Shown one piece after another: positions 48,177 to 57,096 of a stretch of DNA of 64,000 nt; position 1 is the first letter of the stretch, and the number at the start of each line of letters is the position of its first letter. The position numbers were made by a program, and so were the translations under genes. The stretch is from Nocardioides glacieisoli (GTDB lineage Bacteria; Actinomycetota; Actinomycetes; Propionibacteriales; Nocardioidaceae), in assembly GCF_004137245.1 (NCBI RefSeq), contig NZ_SDWS01000003.1, forward strand, positions 310,001-374,000, written 5' to 3'. The notes under the pieces are model-generated. The model did no database searches and was not told the DNA's origin. It saw only the letters and a list, made by a program, of their open reading frames with translations.

Positions 48177-48719
48177 ATGTCCTGGGAGCACGACCTCTTC
48201 GCGCTGTTCGACGACCTCGAGGGCCAGGCGGCCGCCGCGTGGGAGGAGGACCGCGAGGCCGAGCTCGCCGACCGGGCGCGGTCGGAGTACGGCTCGGTCA
48301 CGCTCGCCAGTCGGCTGATGGCGTCACGCGGCCGCGACGTCGCGCTCGAGCTGCCGCACGTCGGCCGCGTCGAGGGGATCCTCGACCGGGTGGGCGACGG
48401 CTGGTGCCTGCTCAGCGGTGCGGGCCAGGACTGGATCGTGCCGCTCGCCGCGGTCGCGGTAGTGCACGGTGCCAGCGGGCGCTCGGTGCCCGAGGTCGCG
48501 TGGTCGGCCGTCGACCGGCTCGGCCTCCGCTCAGCCCTCCGCCGGTTGGCGGACGCCGACGAGCGCTGCCTGGTGCACCTCACCGACGGCACCCGCCATG
48601 AGGCGTACGTCCAGCGCGTCGGCGCCGACTTCCTCGAGGCCCGCGGGCCGGCCGGCGAGCGCCTGCTGCTCCCGTACGCCGCCCTCGTGGCGATCCAGCG
48701 ACGCGACGACCGGACGTAG
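48177..48719 (+). CDS. Hypothetical actinobacterial protein
   Basis: 180 residues, not assigned to a named family. An acidic amphipathic N-terminal helix (WEHDLFALFDDLEGQAAAAW) leads to several beta strands (VALELPHVGRVEGILDRVG, WCLLSGAGQDWIVPLAAVAVV), then a helix and another strand pair (CLVHLTDGTRHEAYVQRV). The repeated strand pairs look like Sm-fold or small beta-barrel units. No membrane segment. ATG 48177 is 6 bases after TAGGCT (48165-48170), leaderless. It converges on tatB. The function is unknown. Confidence 0.7.
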   Translation: MSWEHDLFALFDDLEGQAAAAWEEDREAELADRARSEYGSVTLASRLMASRGRDVALELPHVGRVEGILDRVGDGWCLLSGAGQDWIVPLAAVAVVHGASGRSVPEVAWSAVDRLGLRSALRRLADADERCLVHLTDGTRHEAYVQRVGADFLEARGPAGERLLLPYAALVAIQRRDDRT

Positions 48720-48722
48720 GGG

Positions 48723-49052
48723 TCAGGTGGCCTCGACGTCGTAGGGCGGGACCTGGCCCTCCGGCAGCTTGTCGTCCTGGAAGGCCTGCGCCTGCTCGCG
48801 GTCCACGTCGGCCATCGCCTCGGTGATGTGCTTGCGCACGATCGCGCGCGGGTCGAGGTCGCGGAGCTGGAGGTCGGCGTACTCCGGGCCGAGCTCGGTG
48901 CGCAGCTCGTCGCGGGCGTTGGTCGCCATCCCGCGGACCCGGTGGATCAGCTGGGCCGCCTGGCGGGCGAGCTCGGGCAGGCGATCGGGCCCCAGCACGA
49001 TGACCGCCACCAGGGCGATCACGGCCAGCTCGAGGAGCCCGACGTCGAACAT
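48723..49052 (-). CDS. tatB: Sec-independent translocase subunit TatB
   Basis: 109 residues. One N-terminal membrane helix (LELAVIALVAVIVLG, with the polar Glu and the helix-break GPDRLPELARQ) is followed by an amphipathic helix and a charged tail. The Glu at residue 8 and the length point to TatB rather than TatA. TatB forms the receptor for twin-arginine substrates with TatC. The ATG at 49052 is 7 bases after a minus-strand TAGGTT (49060-49065). The next gene upstream is mrp; tatA and tatC are not in this window. Confidence 0.92.
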   Translation of the reverse strand: MFDVGLLELAVIALVAVIVLGPDRLPELARQAAQLIHRVRGMATNARDELRTELGPEYADLQLRDLDPRAIVRKHITEAMADVDREQAQAFQDDKLPEGQVPPYDVEAT

Positions 49053-49069
49053 GACTCAGAACCTACTGG

Positions 49070-50230
49070 TCAGAGCCGCCCAGAGGGGGTCAGTCCGAGC
49101 TGGAGCCCGGCGAGTCCTCGGCCTCGGCCGGCCAGCGTCTGTGCCACGCGGGTGAGCTCGCGTGCCGCCAGCGCGGTCGGGTCGGCCTCCACGATCGGCT
49201 TGCCGATGTCGCCGCCCTCGCGCAGGGAGATGTCGAGCGGGACCTGGGCGAGGACCGGGACGTCGTACCCGAACCGCTCGGAGAGCGTCTTCGCGACCCG
49301 AGCACCGCCACCCGAGCCGAAGACCTCGAGACGGTGGTCGTCCTCGGCGGGGCAGTGGGGGCAGGGGAGGTAGCTCATGTTCTCGATGACTCCGACGACG
49401 CGCTGGTGCATCATCGAGGCCATCGTGCCGGCGCGCTCGGCGACCTCGGCGGCCGCCTCCTGCGGGGTGGTGACGACGACGACCTCGGCGCTCGGAAGGT
49501 GCTGGCCCAGCGAGATCGCCACGTCGCCGGTGCCCGGCGGGAGGTCGAGCAGCAGGGCGTCGAGGTCGCCCCAGTAGACATCGGCGAGCATCTGCACGAG
49601 GGCCCGGTCGAGCATCGGGCCGCGCCACGCGACGACCTGGTCGCGGCGGGGCTTGAGCATGCCGATCGAGATGACCGACACGCCGCTGGGCGTGGGCACG
49701 GGCATGATCAGGTCGTCGACCTGGGTGGGCCGGGAGTCGGCGATGCCGAGCATGGCTGGCACCGAGTGGCCGTAGATGTCGGCGTCGACGATGCCGACCT
49801 TGAGTCCCTGGGCGGCGAGCGCGAGGGCGAGGTTGACCGTGACCGACGACTTGCCGACCCCGCCCTTGCCGCTGGCGATGGCGTAGACCTTGGTCAGCGA
49901 GCCCGCCTGCGCGAAGGGGATCTCGCGCTCGGCGCGGCCGTTGCTGAGGATCTCCTTGAGGCCCGCACGCTGCTCGGCGCTCATCACGCCGAGGCTCAGG
50001 TCGACCGAGGTGACCCCGTCGACACCGGTGACGGCGGCCGTCACGTCGCGGTTGATCGTGTCCTTGAGCGGGCAACCGGCCACGGTCAGCAGCACGTGGA
50101 CGGCGACCGACCCGTCATCGGCGACCTCGACGGAGTCCACCATCCCCAGCTCGGTGATCGGGCGCTTGATCTCCGGGTCGTTGACGCCTCCCAGGGCGTC
50201 CATCACCTGCTGCTGCGTGGGGGTGCTCAT
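49070..50230 (-). CDS. mrp: Mrp/ApbC family Fe-S cluster carrier ATPase
   Basis: 386 residues. An N-terminal MIP18/DUF59 domain (VNDPEIKRPITELGMVDSV, then TVAGCPLKDTI) is followed by the P-loop ATPase IASGKGGVGKSSVTVNLALAL with the deviant Walker A lysine. The cluster-binding CPHC is in YLPCPHCPAEDD. It would hold and pass Fe-S clusters to apoproteins. The ATG at 50230 is 8 bases after a minus-strand TAGACT (50239-50244). Together with the next genes it mirrors the mrp region near tatB in Mycobacterium. Confidence 0.95.
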   Translation of the reverse strand: MSTPTQQQVMDALGGVNDPEIKRPITELGMVDSVEVADDGSVAVHVLLTVAGCPLKDTINRDVTAAVTGVDGVTSVDLSLGVMSAEQRAGLKEILSNGRAEREIPFAQAGSLTKVYAIASGKGGVGKSSVTVNLALALAAQGLKVGIVDADIYGHSVPAMLGIADSRPTQVDDLIMPVPTPSGVSVISIGMLKPRRDQVVAWRGPMLDRALVQMLADVYWGDLDALLLDLPPGTGDVAISLGQHLPSAEVVVVTTPQEAAAEVAERAGTMASMMHQRVVGVIENMSYLPCPHCPAEDDHRLEVFGSGGGARVAKTLSERFGYDVPVLAQVPLDISLREGGDIGKPIVEADPTALAARELTRVAQTLAGRGRGLAGLQLGLTPSGRL

Positions 50231-50261
50231 GATGCCGAAGTCTACGAGCCACCCCGCAGGA

Positions 50262-50807
50262 CTAGGTGGCCGACCGGGGAGCGGGCTCGCCCGGTGTGGG
50301 CGGTGTCTCGTTGGCCGGCTCCTGGCGCTGCAGGTCCTCGATGTCGCCGAGGAGGCCGCGCAGCTCCGAGCGGAGGAAGTCGCGGGTCGCCACCTCGCCG
50401 ACCGACATTCGCAGCGACGCCACCTCGCGGGCGAGGAACTCCATGTCGGCGTGGGCCCGCGCGTTGGCCTGCCGGTCCTGCTCGGCGACCACCTTGTCGC
50501 GCTGCTCCTGCCGGTTCTGCGCGAGCAGGATCAGCGGGGCGGCGTAGGACGCCTGCAGGCTCAGCATCAGCGTGAGGAAGATGAAGGGGAACTCGTCGAA
50601 GCGCAGCTCGCGGGGCGCCAGCACGTTCCACAACACCCAGATGGCGACGAACATCGTCATCCAGAGCAGGAACTTCGCGGTGCCCATGTAGCGCGCGAAC
50701 GACTCGGCGAAGACGCCGAACGTGTCGGCGTCGACGCTCGGGCGGCGCACGATCTGGCGACGGGTGTCGCGGGGGGTGTCCAGGCGCGCGCGGCGGCTGT
50801 CGCTCAT
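50262..50807 (-). CDS. DUF1003 membrane protein
   Basis: 181 residues. The DUF1003 core is FARYMGTAKFLLWMTMFVAIWVLWN with a second helix FIFLTLMLSLQASYAAPLIL and the conserved NRQEQRDKVVAEQDRQANAR just after it. The C-terminal half is a long helix with a Glu-rich coiled-coil character. Two membrane helices in all. It is found beside MgtE-N/CBS proteins in actinobacteria; the function is unknown. The ATG at 50807 overlaps the upstream stop by four bases, so the two are coupled. Confidence 0.9.
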   Translation of the reverse strand: MSDSRRARLDTPRDTRRQIVRRPSVDADTFGVFAESFARYMGTAKFLLWMTMFVAIWVLWNVLAPRELRFDEFPFIFLTLMLSLQASYAAPLILLAQNRQEQRDKVVAEQDRQANARAHADMEFLAREVASLRMSVGEVATRDFLRSELRGLLGDIEDLQRQEPANETPPTPGEPAPRSAT

Positions 50808-52099
50808 CGGGCCCTCCCTGCGGAGGGGCCGCCGTTGATGGAGCCCGGCCGCGGTGCGCGGTCGCGCCAGCCCTCGGGGAGCATGTGGTCGAGAAGGTCG
50901 TCGACCGTGACCGCACCGAGCAGCCGGCCCTCGTCGTCGACGACCGGCGCCGCGACCAGGTTGTAGGTCGCGAGGTGGGCGGCGACCTGGTCCATCGAGG
51001 CATCGGGTCGGAGCGGGTCCATCGAGTCGTCGAGCGCGGCGGCGACGAGGGTCGAGGGCGGCTCGCGCAGCAGTCGCTGGATGTGGGCGGCGCCGAGCAG
51101 CTTGCCGGTCGGCGTCTCCAGCGGCTGGCGGCAGACGTAGACCAGGGCGGCCAGCGACGGGGTGAGCTCGGGGTTGCGCACGTGGGCGAGCGCGTCGGCG
51201 ATCGTGGCGTCGGGGGAGAGGATCACGGGCTCGGGCGTCATCATCGCGCCGGCCGTGTTGTCGGCGTAGGACATGAGGCGCCGGACGTCCTCGGCCTCGT
51301 CGGGCTCCATCAGCCCGAGCAGGGTGGCCGCGGTCTCCGGGTTGAGGTCGGCGATCAGGTCCGCGGCGTCGTCGGCGGACATCTCCTCGAGGATGTCGGC
51401 CGCGCGCTCGGAGTCGAGGTGCTCGAGGATCTCGACCTGGTCCTCCTCGGGCAGCTCCTCCAGCACGTCGGCGAGGCGCTCGTCGTCGAGCGCGGCCACG
51501 ACGGCCGTACGCCGCTCGCGCGGGAGGTCGTGGATCATGTTCGCCGCATCGGCCGGGCGCATGTCGTTGAGCGCGGCGATCAGGTGCGTGGCGCCCTGCG
51601 ACGGCTCCTGCTTGGTGAGCCCGGTGACGTCGCGCCACTCCACCACGTGGGTCTGTCCGCGGCGGCGGAAACCCTTGCTCGGCTCCTGGATCGCGACGCG
51701 CGACAGCACCCAGTCGCGGTTGCGGGCCTGTTCCATCCCGACGTCGTAGACGGTGCCGGTGACGCCGCCCTCGCGCGCGGAGTCCTTGATGGTCACGGTG
51801 CGGTCGAGCATCTGGCCCATCACGAGCGTCTCGGTCGAGCGCTGCTCGAAGCGCCGCATGTTGAGCAGGCCGGTCGTGTGGACCTGTCCGCTGTCGATGG
51901 CGGTGATGCGCGTCATCGGCACGAAGATCCGACGGCGGCCGAAGACCTCGGCGACCATGCCGAGCACCCGCGGCTGGCTCGTCTCGGTCCGCAGCGCGAC
52001 GACCAGGTCGCGCACCTTCGCCACCTGGTCACCCTGGGGGTCGAAGATCGGGAGTCCGACGAGCCGGGCCACGAAGACGCGGGTCGGGGTGGTGCTCAC
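50804..52099 (-). CDS. MgtE N-terminal/CBS-domain protein without membrane domain
   Basis: 431 residues. The N-terminal part is a PRC-barrel-like region (RVFVARLVGLPIFDPQGD). It is followed by the MgtE-N helical domain with its acidic repeats (RLADVLEELPEEDQVEILEHL, in pieces) and a CBS pair (AGAMMTPEPVILSPDATIADAL and TYNLVAAPVVDDEGRLLGAV). The five-helix Mg channel of true MgtE is absent, so this is a cytosolic Mg-sensing or regulatory relative (Rv1232c-like), possibly acting with the coupled DUF1003 membrane protein. GTG 52099 is 7 bases after a minus-strand TAACGT (52107-52112). Confidence 0.88.
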   Translation of the reverse strand: MSTTPTRVFVARLVGLPIFDPQGDQVAKVRDLVVALRTETSQPRVLGMVAEVFGRRRIFVPMTRITAIDSGQVHTTGLLNMRRFEQRSTETLVMGQMLDRTVTIKDSAREGGVTGTVYDVGMEQARNRDWVLSRVAIQEPSKGFRRRGQTHVVEWRDVTGLTKQEPSQGATHLIAALNDMRPADAANMIHDLPRERRTAVVAALDDERLADVLEELPEEDQVEILEHLDSERAADILEEMSADDAADLIADLNPETAATLLGLMEPDEAEDVRRLMSYADNTAGAMMTPEPVILSPDATIADALAHVRNPELTPSLAALVYVCRQPLETPTGKLLGAAHIQRLLREPPSTLVAAALDDSMDPLRPDASMDQVAAHLATYNLVAAPVVDDEGRLLGAVTVDDLLDHMLPEGWRDRAPRPGSINGGPSAGRAR

Positions 52100-52181
52100 G
52101 CCGGCAACGTTAGCGTGCGTGCCGCTCGCCGCGGCGCGGGCGCGCAGCCGTTGCGAGCCCGGATCAGCGGGGTGGTTGGTG

Positions 52182-52213
52182 TACCCTAGAGCCGCAGGAG
52201 TCACTCCTGTCAC
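52182..52213. promoter_or_regulatory. Candidate promoter and operator of the EEP gene
   Basis: TACCCT (52182-52187) is a possible -10 box. CAGGAGT-C-ACTCCTG (52195-52209) is a perfect 7-bp palindrome, overlapping GTCAC-TCCT-GTCAC (52200-52213), a pair of direct repeats. Read on the minus strand these are GTGAC units with a 9-base period, like the repeats before the LCP and amidase genes. The rest of the 223-base gap (52100-52322) shows nothing else I can name. Confidence 0.4.
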
Positions 52214-52322
52214 ATCGATCGGGCTCGGGGGACACGTCTCCAGGGGGTCGCGGTCGCACCCCCTCCACGACGCCACCCCTTCCCCAATGATCCGCCCCGA
52301 CGACGTATGTGAGGCCGCCGCC

Positions 52323-54254
52323 ATGCCCGCCAGCACCACCACGACCTGGAGCTCACGCGTGTTCATCCGCGCGGGCGCCATCTCTGCCGCCCTCGCGGTC
52401 GCCGCCACCGCCACCATCGCCGTCGCGTCCGGCTCCGGCCCCGTCGGGCCCGCGGCCCCGGCCGCCGCGACCGTGACGAAGGCCTCGACGAATTCGGCCG
52501 CCCTGACCGTGCCGCAGACGACGCCGGCGACGTTCTTCCGCCCCGCCAACTTCAACGTGCTGGGCGCCGACCACACGGCGCCCGGCGGCAACCGCAAGGG
52601 CTGGGACTCGGGCGTCGTACGCATCGAGCGGGTGGTCCAGCTGCTCACCCAGAACTCGATCGACGTCGTGGGCTTCCAGGAGTTCCAGCCCCCGCAGGCG
52701 CTGCGCTTCCAGGAGCTGACCGGGACCTCGTGGCAGACCTACCCCGGCGCGAACAACCCCGCCGGCCCCTCGGTCAACTCCATCGGCTGGCGCACCGACG
52801 TGTGGACGCTCCTGGAGGCACGCACGCTCCCGATCCCCTACTTCGACGGGGTGCCCAGCCGGATGCCGGCCGTGCTGCTCCAGAACAACGAGACCGGGCG
52901 ACGGGTGTGGTTCTTCAACACCCACAACCCCGCCGACGTGCGCGGTCCGGCCCAGCAGTGGCGTGACGCGGGCTTCGCGATGGAGGTCGCCCTGGCCAAC
53001 GAGCTGCGCACGAGCTATCCCGACGCCCCCTTCATCTCCCTGGGCGACAAGAACGAACGTGCCCGCTACTACTGCGCGGTCGCGCCGGCCGCGGACATGT
53101 GGTCGGCGAGTGGCGGCTACATCGACGGCGCGACCTGCTCCGCCCCGGGCGGCGGCGCCATCGACTGGATCATGGGCACCAAGGACGTCTTCTTCAACGG
53201 CTACACCCGGCTGATGAACGACTTCGTCGCCCAGACGAGCGACCACCCGCTCTACTACGCCAACGCCGTCGTCCCGGCGTCCCGTCCCGCGGGCGTCGAC
53301 CATGTCGTCGTCGTCGCGGTCCCCGGCCTCACCTCCACCGTCGTGCGCAAGATGGGCTCCGAGCTGAGCGAGCTCGACCGGATGGTGCAGGGCGGCGCGT
53401 CGACCAGGAACGCCCGGACCGCCACCGAGTCCACCTCGCCCGACGCCAACCTCGTCTCGCTCCTCACCGGTCGCCGGGTCTTCCCCAAGGCCGGTGGGCA
53501 CGGCGTGGGCTCGAAGTCCACGCTGCCCAGGACCGTCCACGAGTCCGCCGGGCAGTACGTCTCCAGCGTCTTCGACCTCGCGCACAACCTCTCGCGGCGC
53601 ACGAGCTTCGTCTCGAGCCGTCCGCAGAGCAAGCTCGTCCGGGAGAGCTGGAACAAGCGCTCGGGTGGCAAGGACCCCTACGGGGTCGACGACGGCACCG
53701 CGAAGTTCGACCAGGTCAAGACCCTGCGCGACGACGCTGCTGTGGTGAGCTGGTGGCGCGAGAAGATGGCGAAGAGCCCTGCCTCGATCAGCGTGGTCGA
53801 GCTGTCCGGCGCCGCGAGCGCCGGCGCGGAGGACGGGTACACCAGCGACGCCTACCAGAAGGCCGTCAAGAAGGTCTCGCGCCGCGTGGCGGCCATCCGG
53901 CGCGGCATCGACGCCCAGCCCGCGATGACGGGCACCACGCTCCTCGTGGTCACCGGCACCAGCGGTGCGCAGAAGACCAGGGGCTCGTCGCGGTCGTGGG
54001 TCGAGAGCTACCGCGTCCCGATGTTCGTCACCGGCCCCGGCGTCCCGGCGGGTGCCGACCTCTACGGTCTCAACCCGTCCCTCGCCTACCCGGGCAAGGA
54101 CCAGCCCGGCTATTCCGGCACGCAGCCGCTGCGCGTGGGCTTCCTGGCCAACCTCATCAACCGCACGCTCGGCCTGCCCCCGATCCCGGGGTCCACGCAC
54201 GATCCCGAGCAGCTGTTCCAGGTGTTCGACCCACTCGCCGTGCCCGGATCCTGA
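52323..54254 (+). CDS. Secreted EEP-domain / alkaline-phosphatase-like fusion
   Basis: 643 residues. Signal peptide (1-40). Residues 75-310 are an endonuclease/exonuclease/phosphatase fold: NFNVLGADHTAPGG, DVVGFQEFQPPQAL, the WFFNTHNPADV loop and a TSDHPLYYANAV ending (catalytic His). One odd point is SLGDKNER, where the family usually has GDFN, so a metal-site Asp is kept but the Asn is moved. From about 325 a second domain begins HVVVVAVPGLTSTVVRKMGS with TESTSPDANLVSLLTGRRVFP, similar to type I phosphodiesterase/alkaline phosphatase cores. Outside the cell; substrates unknown. ATG 52323 has GAGG 8 bases upstream. Confidence 0.8.
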   Translation: MPASTTTTWSSRVFIRAGAISAALAVAATATIAVASGSGPVGPAAPAAATVTKASTNSAALTVPQTTPATFFRPANFNVLGADHTAPGGNRKGWDSGVVRIERVVQLLTQNSIDVVGFQEFQPPQALRFQELTGTSWQTYPGANNPAGPSVNSIGWRTDVWTLLEARTLPIPYFDGVPSRMPAVLLQNNETGRRVWFFNTHNPADVRGPAQQWRDAGFAMEVALANELRTSYPDAPFISLGDKNERARYYCAVAPAADMWSASGGYIDGATCSAPGGGAIDWIMGTKDVFFNGYTRLMNDFVAQTSDHPLYYANAVVPASRPAGVDHVVVVAVPGLTSTVVRKMGSELSELDRMVQGGASTRNARTATESTSPDANLVSLLTGRRVFPKAGGHGVGSKSTLPRTVHESAGQYVSSVFDLAHNLSRRTSFVSSRPQSKLVRESWNKRSGGKDPYGVDDGTAKFDQVKTLRDDAAVVSWWREKMAKSPASISVVELSGAASAGAEDGYTSDAYQKAVKKVSRRVAAIRRGIDAQPAMTGTTLLVVTGTSGAQKTRGSSRSWVESYRVPMFVTGPGVPAGADLYGLNPSLAYPGKDQPGYSGTQPLRVGFLANLINRTLGLPPIPGSTHDPEQLFQVFDPLAVPGS

Positions 54255-54337
54255 TTGCCGGTTAGGCTTGTCCTCCGAGCCACCCACGTCGAACAGTCCG
54301 CGGTGAACGCTGGCTCACGTCGATCAGAAGGTGGGCC

Positions 54338-55483
54338 GTGAATCACAGGAAGCGTCCCCCCCGCACGCGCACCGTCCCGGTGCCGCGCGTGGGAGTGCGA
54401 GCCTCCCTGGCGGTCGCCCTCCTCGTTGCGCTCCTGGCGTGGGCCACCACCTGGGCCGTGACCGACGACGGTGGGAGCACGTCCGCGACCACCGGCGGCT
54501 CGCAGAGCCCACCGGTCGGGGGTGACGAACCGGGGACGTCGGACGACGGCGACTCCGCATCCGGCTCCGACAAGGGCTCCGACGACCAGTCCGACGGCGG
54601 GTCCGGCTCGGCCGGCGCCGGCGAGGGCGGGGCCGACGACGAGAAGCTCGAGAAGTCCGTACGCCGCTTCCGCGCCGCCCAGCGCAAGCTGGCCGAGCGG
54701 GTGTCCGAGCAGCTCGCCCGCCGGACTGCACCCGTCGAGCTCCGCGTGGCGTCGTTCAACGTGCTCGGCGACTCCCACACCGGGCCCGGTGGCAACAAGC
54801 CCGCGTTCTACCCCGACGCGTCGGCCCGGATGAACATGACCATTGGGCTGCTGCGCGCCAACGACATCGACGTGGTGGGTTTCCAGGAGTTCGAAGCCTC
54901 GCAGTACGGCATGTTCACCTCGCGCGCGGGGGAGTACTCGCTCTACCCGGGCCTGTCGCTCGGCGACAAGTCCGTGCGGTTCAACATCGCCTGGCGCTCG
55001 AGCGCCTTCCAGCTGGTGGAGGCGCGCTCGCTCTCGATCCCGTACGCCGGGGGGAGCCGCATCGAGATGCCGGTCGTGCTCCTCGAGTCGACCACGACCA
55101 AGCGCCGGGCGTGGTTCGCGAACTTCCACAACCCCGCCGACACCCCCAGCCTCGGCAACAACGCGCGATGGCGGGCGGAGGCGGCCGGTATCGAGATCGC
55201 CTACCTGACCGATCTGCACCAGGCGGACGGCACCCCGGTCATCGTGACCGGCGACTTCAACGAGCGCGAGGAGATCTTCTGCCGGTTCACCGCTGCGGGC
55301 GTCTTCTCCGCCGCCGCAGGTGGCAGCAGCGGAGGCGGCTGCGCCCCTCCGTCGAACATGCAGGTCGACTGGGTCTTCGGGTCCACCGGTGTCGCCTTCG
55401 ACGACTACGCGGCCACGCCCACCGGTCGGGCCAGCGACCACAACCTGGTGCACGCGCGCGCGACGCTGGTCGCGGGCGAGTGA
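54338..55483 (+). CDS. Secreted or anchored EEP-domain protein
   Basis: 381 residues. A basic tail and a membrane helix (about 20-42) precede a long acidic Gly/Ser/Asp linker (45-105). The EEP domain has ELRVASFNVLGDSHTGPGG, DIDVVGFQEFEASQ, a WFANFHNPADT loop, an intact VIVTGDFNEREEIF and a final ASDHNLVHARA. The motifs match the first domain of the upstream gene, so the two are paralogues; this one has the standard GDFN. GTG 54338 follows an AAGGTGG site. TAGGCT at 54263-54268 may be the -10 box. Confidence 0.85.
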   Translation: MNHRKRPPRTRTVPVPRVGVRASLAVALLVALLAWATTWAVTDDGGSTSATTGGSQSPPVGGDEPGTSDDGDSASGSDKGSDDQSDGGSGSAGAGEGGADDEKLEKSVRRFRAAQRKLAERVSEQLARRTAPVELRVASFNVLGDSHTGPGGNKPAFYPDASARMNMTIGLLRANDIDVVGFQEFEASQYGMFTSRAGEYSLYPGLSLGDKSVRFNIAWRSSAFQLVEARSLSIPYAGGSRIEMPVVLLESTTTKRRAWFANFHNPADTPSLGNNARWRAEAAGIEIAYLTDLHQADGTPVIVTGDFNEREEIFCRFTAAGVFSAAAGGSSGGGCAPPSNMQVDWVFGSTGVAFDDYAATPTGRASDHNLVHARATLVAGE

Positions 55484-55511
55484 GCACGTGCCGCTCGATA
55501 TAGTGCGCGCC

Positions 55512-57086
55512 GTGAAGGCCCTGTCCCAGCTGCGACGCTCCGGTCCGCTGGACGTACGGCGGGTGGACGTCGACGGCCTCCTGATCGGCCCGCAACGTGA
55601 CCGCCTCGTGGACATCGCGTTCGACGGCCGGCGGATCTGGAGCTTCTGGCTGATGCGCGACGGCGAGGAGACCGACGCCGGCATGCTGCTGACGTGGCCC
55701 AAGCCGCTGCGGCCCTTCCTCGACGGCGTCGCCGACCTGACCCTCACCGACCCCGAGCACGGCACGGTGCTCTTCGAGGAGACCGTCCGGTTCGGCACGA
55801 GCCCCGAGCGCATCGACATCGTCAACCCGGCGGGTCGCCCCCTGGCCATCGACAAGTCGCTCAAGCTCGTCGAGACCTTCGACACCCGCGACGCGGCGCA
55901 CGTCGAGCCGTTGCTCGACGCGATCGAGGAGGTGCTCGGCGCGCTCGACAAGGTCGGCGTGCGGCCGTTCCTGGCCTACGGCACGGCGCTCGGCGCCATC
56001 CGCGACGGAGGCCTGATCGGCCACGACAGCGACGCCGACCTCGGCTACGTCAGCGACCACGACCACCCGGTCGACGTGATCCGTGAGTCCTTCCGGATCC
56101 AGCGGGCGCTCACCGACATGGGCTACCGGGTCACCCGCTACTCCGCGATCGCGCTCAAGGTGCACGTCGAGGAGAGCGACGGCCTCGACCGCGGCCTCGA
56201 CGTCTTCGGCGGGTTCATGCGCGACGGCAAGCTCTACCTCATGGGCGAGATCGCCGTCCCGTTCCAGGAGTCGTGGATCTACCCCCTCGGCACGGCCACG
56301 CTGGAGGGCCGCGAGTTTCCGGTGCCGGCCGACAAGGACCGGTTCCTGACCGCCACCTACGGTCCGCGCTGGCGCACGCCCGACCCGGCCTACAAGTTCA
56401 CCACCCCCGCCAGCACGATCGAGCTCTTCAACGGCTGGTTCCGGGGGATGCGCACGGGCCGCGCCGGCTGGCACGGCTACCACAAGCGCACCGTCGACCA
56501 CTCCCGCTCGGTCTCCGCCGTCGCGCGCGAGGTGGCCGAGCGCCACCCCGACCTGGCGACGTACGTCGACATCGGGTGCGGCCGCGGCACGGACGTGGCG
56601 TGGTTCGCCGACCGGGGCACCGCCGCGGTGGGCCTGGACTTCCAGCCGTACGCCTACGAGCCCGAGGCCGAGCGTCGTGCGGACGACCCGCACGTCTCCT
56701 TCCAGCTCTTCAACCTCCTCGAGCTGCGCCACGTGCTCGCGGTCTCGGCCTGGGTCGCGCGGATGCCCGGGCCCAGGGCCGTGGGCTGCGTGCACGTCGT
56801 CGAGCGGCTCGGCCACCGCGGCCGGCTCAACATGCTTCGTGCCGCGCGGATGATGGTCGCCGGCACCTCGGGGACGCTGCACCTGCAGTTCCTGAGCGAG
56901 AAGGGTCGCGACAGCTATGCCCGGCGCACCGGCGCCCGCAAGCCGCTGGCGCCGGAGGTGGTGCTGGCCGAGGTCGCCGAGTCCGGCGGCCGCGTGCTGG
57001 AGCTGGTCCGCGAGCACGTCTCGGACGACCCCGAGAGCTCGCAGGTGTGCCGGATGACCATCGACTGGAACCAACCCCATTCCTAG
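55512..57086 (+). CDS. LicD-like nucleotidyltransferase / SAM methyltransferase fusion
   Basis: 524 residues. After an N-terminal beta region (1-120), the LicD-like core appears at about 150-185: FLAYGTALGAIRDGGLIGHDSD followed by ADLGYV (the HDSDAD acids bind metal). Residues 330-500 carry a class I methyltransferase: YVDIGCGRGTDVAWFADRG and AAVGLDFQPYAYE. LicD enzymes add phosphocholine-like groups to glycans, so the pair may decorate and methylate a surface polymer; this is inference. GTG 55512 is 7 bases after a strong TATAGT (55499-55504), so it is leaderless. It heads an operon with the DUF6752 and sulfotransferase genes. Confidence 0.78.
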   Translation: MKALSQLRRSGPLDVRRVDVDGLLIGPQRDRLVDIAFDGRRIWSFWLMRDGEETDAGMLLTWPKPLRPFLDGVADLTLTDPEHGTVLFEETVRFGTSPERIDIVNPAGRPLAIDKSLKLVETFDTRDAAHVEPLLDAIEEVLGALDKVGVRPFLAYGTALGAIRDGGLIGHDSDADLGYVSDHDHPVDVIRESFRIQRALTDMGYRVTRYSAIALKVHVEESDGLDRGLDVFGGFMRDGKLYLMGEIAVPFQESWIYPLGTATLEGREFPVPADKDRFLTATYGPRWRTPDPAYKFTTPASTIELFNGWFRGMRTGRAGWHGYHKRTVDHSRSVSAVAREVAERHPDLATYVDIGCGRGTDVAWFADRGTAAVGLDFQPYAYEPEAERRADDPHVSFQLFNLLELRHVLAVSAWVARMPGPRAVGCVHVVERLGHRGRLNMLRAARMMVAGTSGTLHLQFLSEKGRDSYARRTGARKPLAPEVVLAEVAESGGRVLELVREHVSDDPESSQVCRMTIDWNQPHS

Positions 57087-57096
57087 GGAGACCCAT

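Noticed and set aside
52100..52322. Riboswitch before the EEP fusion gene
   Set aside because: The 223-base gap has G-rich and C-rich runs, but no known riboswitch core could be recognised.
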